Positions 5,484-6,489 of a stretch of 6,489 nt of DNA are shown one piece after another. The stretch's first letter is position 1, and each line of letters starts with the position of its first letter. The stretch is from Gammaproteobacteria bacterium (GTDB lineage: Bacteria; Pseudomonadota; Gammaproteobacteria; Enterobacterales; GCA-2746155). The position numbers and the translations under genes were made by a program. The DNA lies in contig JAAGZM010000226.1 in the NCBI GenBank assembly GCA_024206355.1, positions 1-6,489 of the forward strand. Direction: 5' to 3'. The notes below the pieces were generated by a model, which saw only the letters and a program-made list of their open reading frames with translations, did not search any database and was not told the origin of the DNA.

Positions 5484-6488
5484 ATGAAGACTAAAAACAA
5501 TACAATTTCTGTTCATTTTGCTTGTACCGTTGTTGCAGCTGCTAAACGCAAAGGTCTTGATCATCGATTATTACTTAAAAATGCCAATCTGAATGAAGCC
5601 GCATTACAAAAACCTCAATTAAGGATTGCACCAATCCAATTCAGTCAGATAATTGAAGCTATGTGGATACTTGCTGATGATGAGTTTTTAGGAATGGCAA
5701 GTCACCCTACACGACATGGCACTTTTGCTTTGATGTCAAAACAAGCTGTTTATTGTCAGGATCTCTATAAAATCTTTATGCATATGAAGTTATTTTATAA
5801 TCTGGTTACAGATGGAATACAACTCGATTTTAACGTAGTAGGAAAAGAAGCCTGCTTTAGTATGACCTTAAATGATCCAACTAAAGATCCTGATCATACA
5901 TTACAAGAATACTTATTATTAATTTGGCATCGATTCCCGAGCTGGTTAATTGGCAAATTGATCCCCTTAAAATCTATTCACTTTGATTACGATGAACCTA
6001 AACATAAAGCTGAATATAAATTAATGTACCCATGTGAAGCAAAATTTAATCAGCCAAAAACCTGCCTTATTTTTGATAGCAACTTGTTACAAACGCCTGT
6101 CGTTCAGTCGCCAAAAACATTGAAACGATTTCTACGACGTGCTCATTTAGAATGGTTTGTACGTCAAGCTTACTATCAGGTTTATACGCAACGCGTAGTA
6201 AATTATTTTATTCAGAGTAAAACTTTTTCTACAACTAGAATGGATGATATTGCAAATAAGCTGCATTTAACAACTCGCACATTAAGACGTAAACTACTTG
6301 AAGAAGGAACAACCTTCCAACAATTAAAAGAGAACGTTCGACGAGATGAAGCTATTCATTTACTCAGTCAACCATCATTATCAATATCTCAAATTTCTAG
6401 TCAGCTAGGATATTCAGAGCCAACTGCTTTTACCCGTGCTTTTAAAGACTGGATGGGAATTTCACCTAAAGCATATAGGGTTAAATAG
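5484..6488 (+). CDS. AraC-family transcriptional regulator (334 aa)
   Basis: A ligand-responsive regulator with an N-terminal sensing domain of the type found in OruR-like AraC proteins (Arabinose_bd family, about 15-200) and a C-terminal double HTH. The first HTH is at about 254-275 (MDDIANKLHLTTRTLRRKL); the second, with the AraC signature, at about 302-332 (ISQISSQLGYSEPTAFTRAF, then GISPKAYR). The stop TAG is at 6486-6488, one base before the window ends, so the gene is complete. The start is uncertain: the ATG at 5484 lacks a Shine-Dalgarno but lies downstream of the TATAAT at 5448-5453; the TTG at 5466 has AGGA (5454-5457) before it, but that would lie upstream of the predicted transcript start. 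It is divergent from the acyl-CoA dehydrogenase-thiolase operon, so it probably activates that operon in response to a fatty or other organic acid or its CoA ester; the ligand is not readable from sequence. Confidence 0.9.
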   Translation: MKTKNNTISVHFACTVVAAAKRKGLDHRLLLKNANLNEAALQKPQLRIAPIQFSQIIEAMWILADDEFLGMASHPTRHGTFALMSKQAVYCQDLYKIFMHMKLFYNLVTDGIQLDFNVVGKEACFSMTLNDPTKDPDHTLQEYLLLIWHRFPSWLIGKLIPLKSIHFDYDEPKHKAEYKLMYPCEAKFNQPKTCLIFDSNLLQTPVVQSPKTLKRFLRRAHLEWFVRQAYYQVYTQRVVNYFIQSKTFSTTRMDDIANKLHLTTRTLRRKLLEEGTTFQQLKENVRRDEAIHLLSQPSLSISQISSQLGYSEPTAFTRAFKDWMGISPKAYRVK

Positions 6489-6489
6489 C

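Overview
The window looks like chromosome of an AT-rich proteobacterium, most likely a gammaproteobacterium. The basis is a LeuC of the proteobacterial LeuCD type, a BktB-like thiolase, a DmdC-type acyl-CoA dehydrogenase and a short TraR/DksA-like protein, all of which read like gamma/beta-proteobacterial proteins. By eye the G+C is lower in the hip genes and the regulator (about one third) than in the thiolase (mid 40s). The species cannot be named from this sequence.

Layout. (1) Positions 1-192, minus strand: the first 64 codons of leuC, running off the left edge, with its own promoter and Shine-Dalgarno. (2) Positions 193-434: a gene-free stretch holding the leuC promoter, a 31-bp segment that copies part of the acyl-CoA dehydrogenase gene further right, and the promoter of the next operon framed by a perfect 13-bp inverted repeat. 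(3) Positions 435-2260, plus strand: three tightly overlapping genes, a HipB-like antitoxin, a full-length HipA-like Ser/Thr kinase toxin, and a 121-residue C4 zinc-finger protein of the TraR/DksA family. Both junctions overlap by exactly 8 nt. (4) Positions 2269-2296: a strong hairpin between convergent genes. (5) Positions 2307-5302, minus strand: a two-gene operon, acyl-CoA dehydrogenase then beta-ketothiolase, separated by 26 nt. (6) Positions 5303-5483: a divergent control region with an 18-bp direct repeat whose copies lie 63 bp apart. (7) Positions 5484-6488, plus strand: a complete AraC-family regulator, divergent from the operon.

How the parts work together. The regulator, the repeats and the dehydrogenase/thiolase pair look like a self-contained inducible module for the first and last steps of a beta-oxidation-like pathway; the hydratase and 3-hydroxyacyl-CoA dehydrogenase steps must be encoded elsewhere. 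The hip operon looks like a type II toxin-antitoxin module under HipB autoregulation. The unusual part is the co-translated TraR/DksA-like gene. HipA-type kinases are known to raise ppGpp by inactivating a tRNA synthetase, and DksA-family proteins act on the same RNA polymerase response, so the linkage may be functional; that is inference. No RNA genes, insertion sequences or CRISPR arrays were seen.
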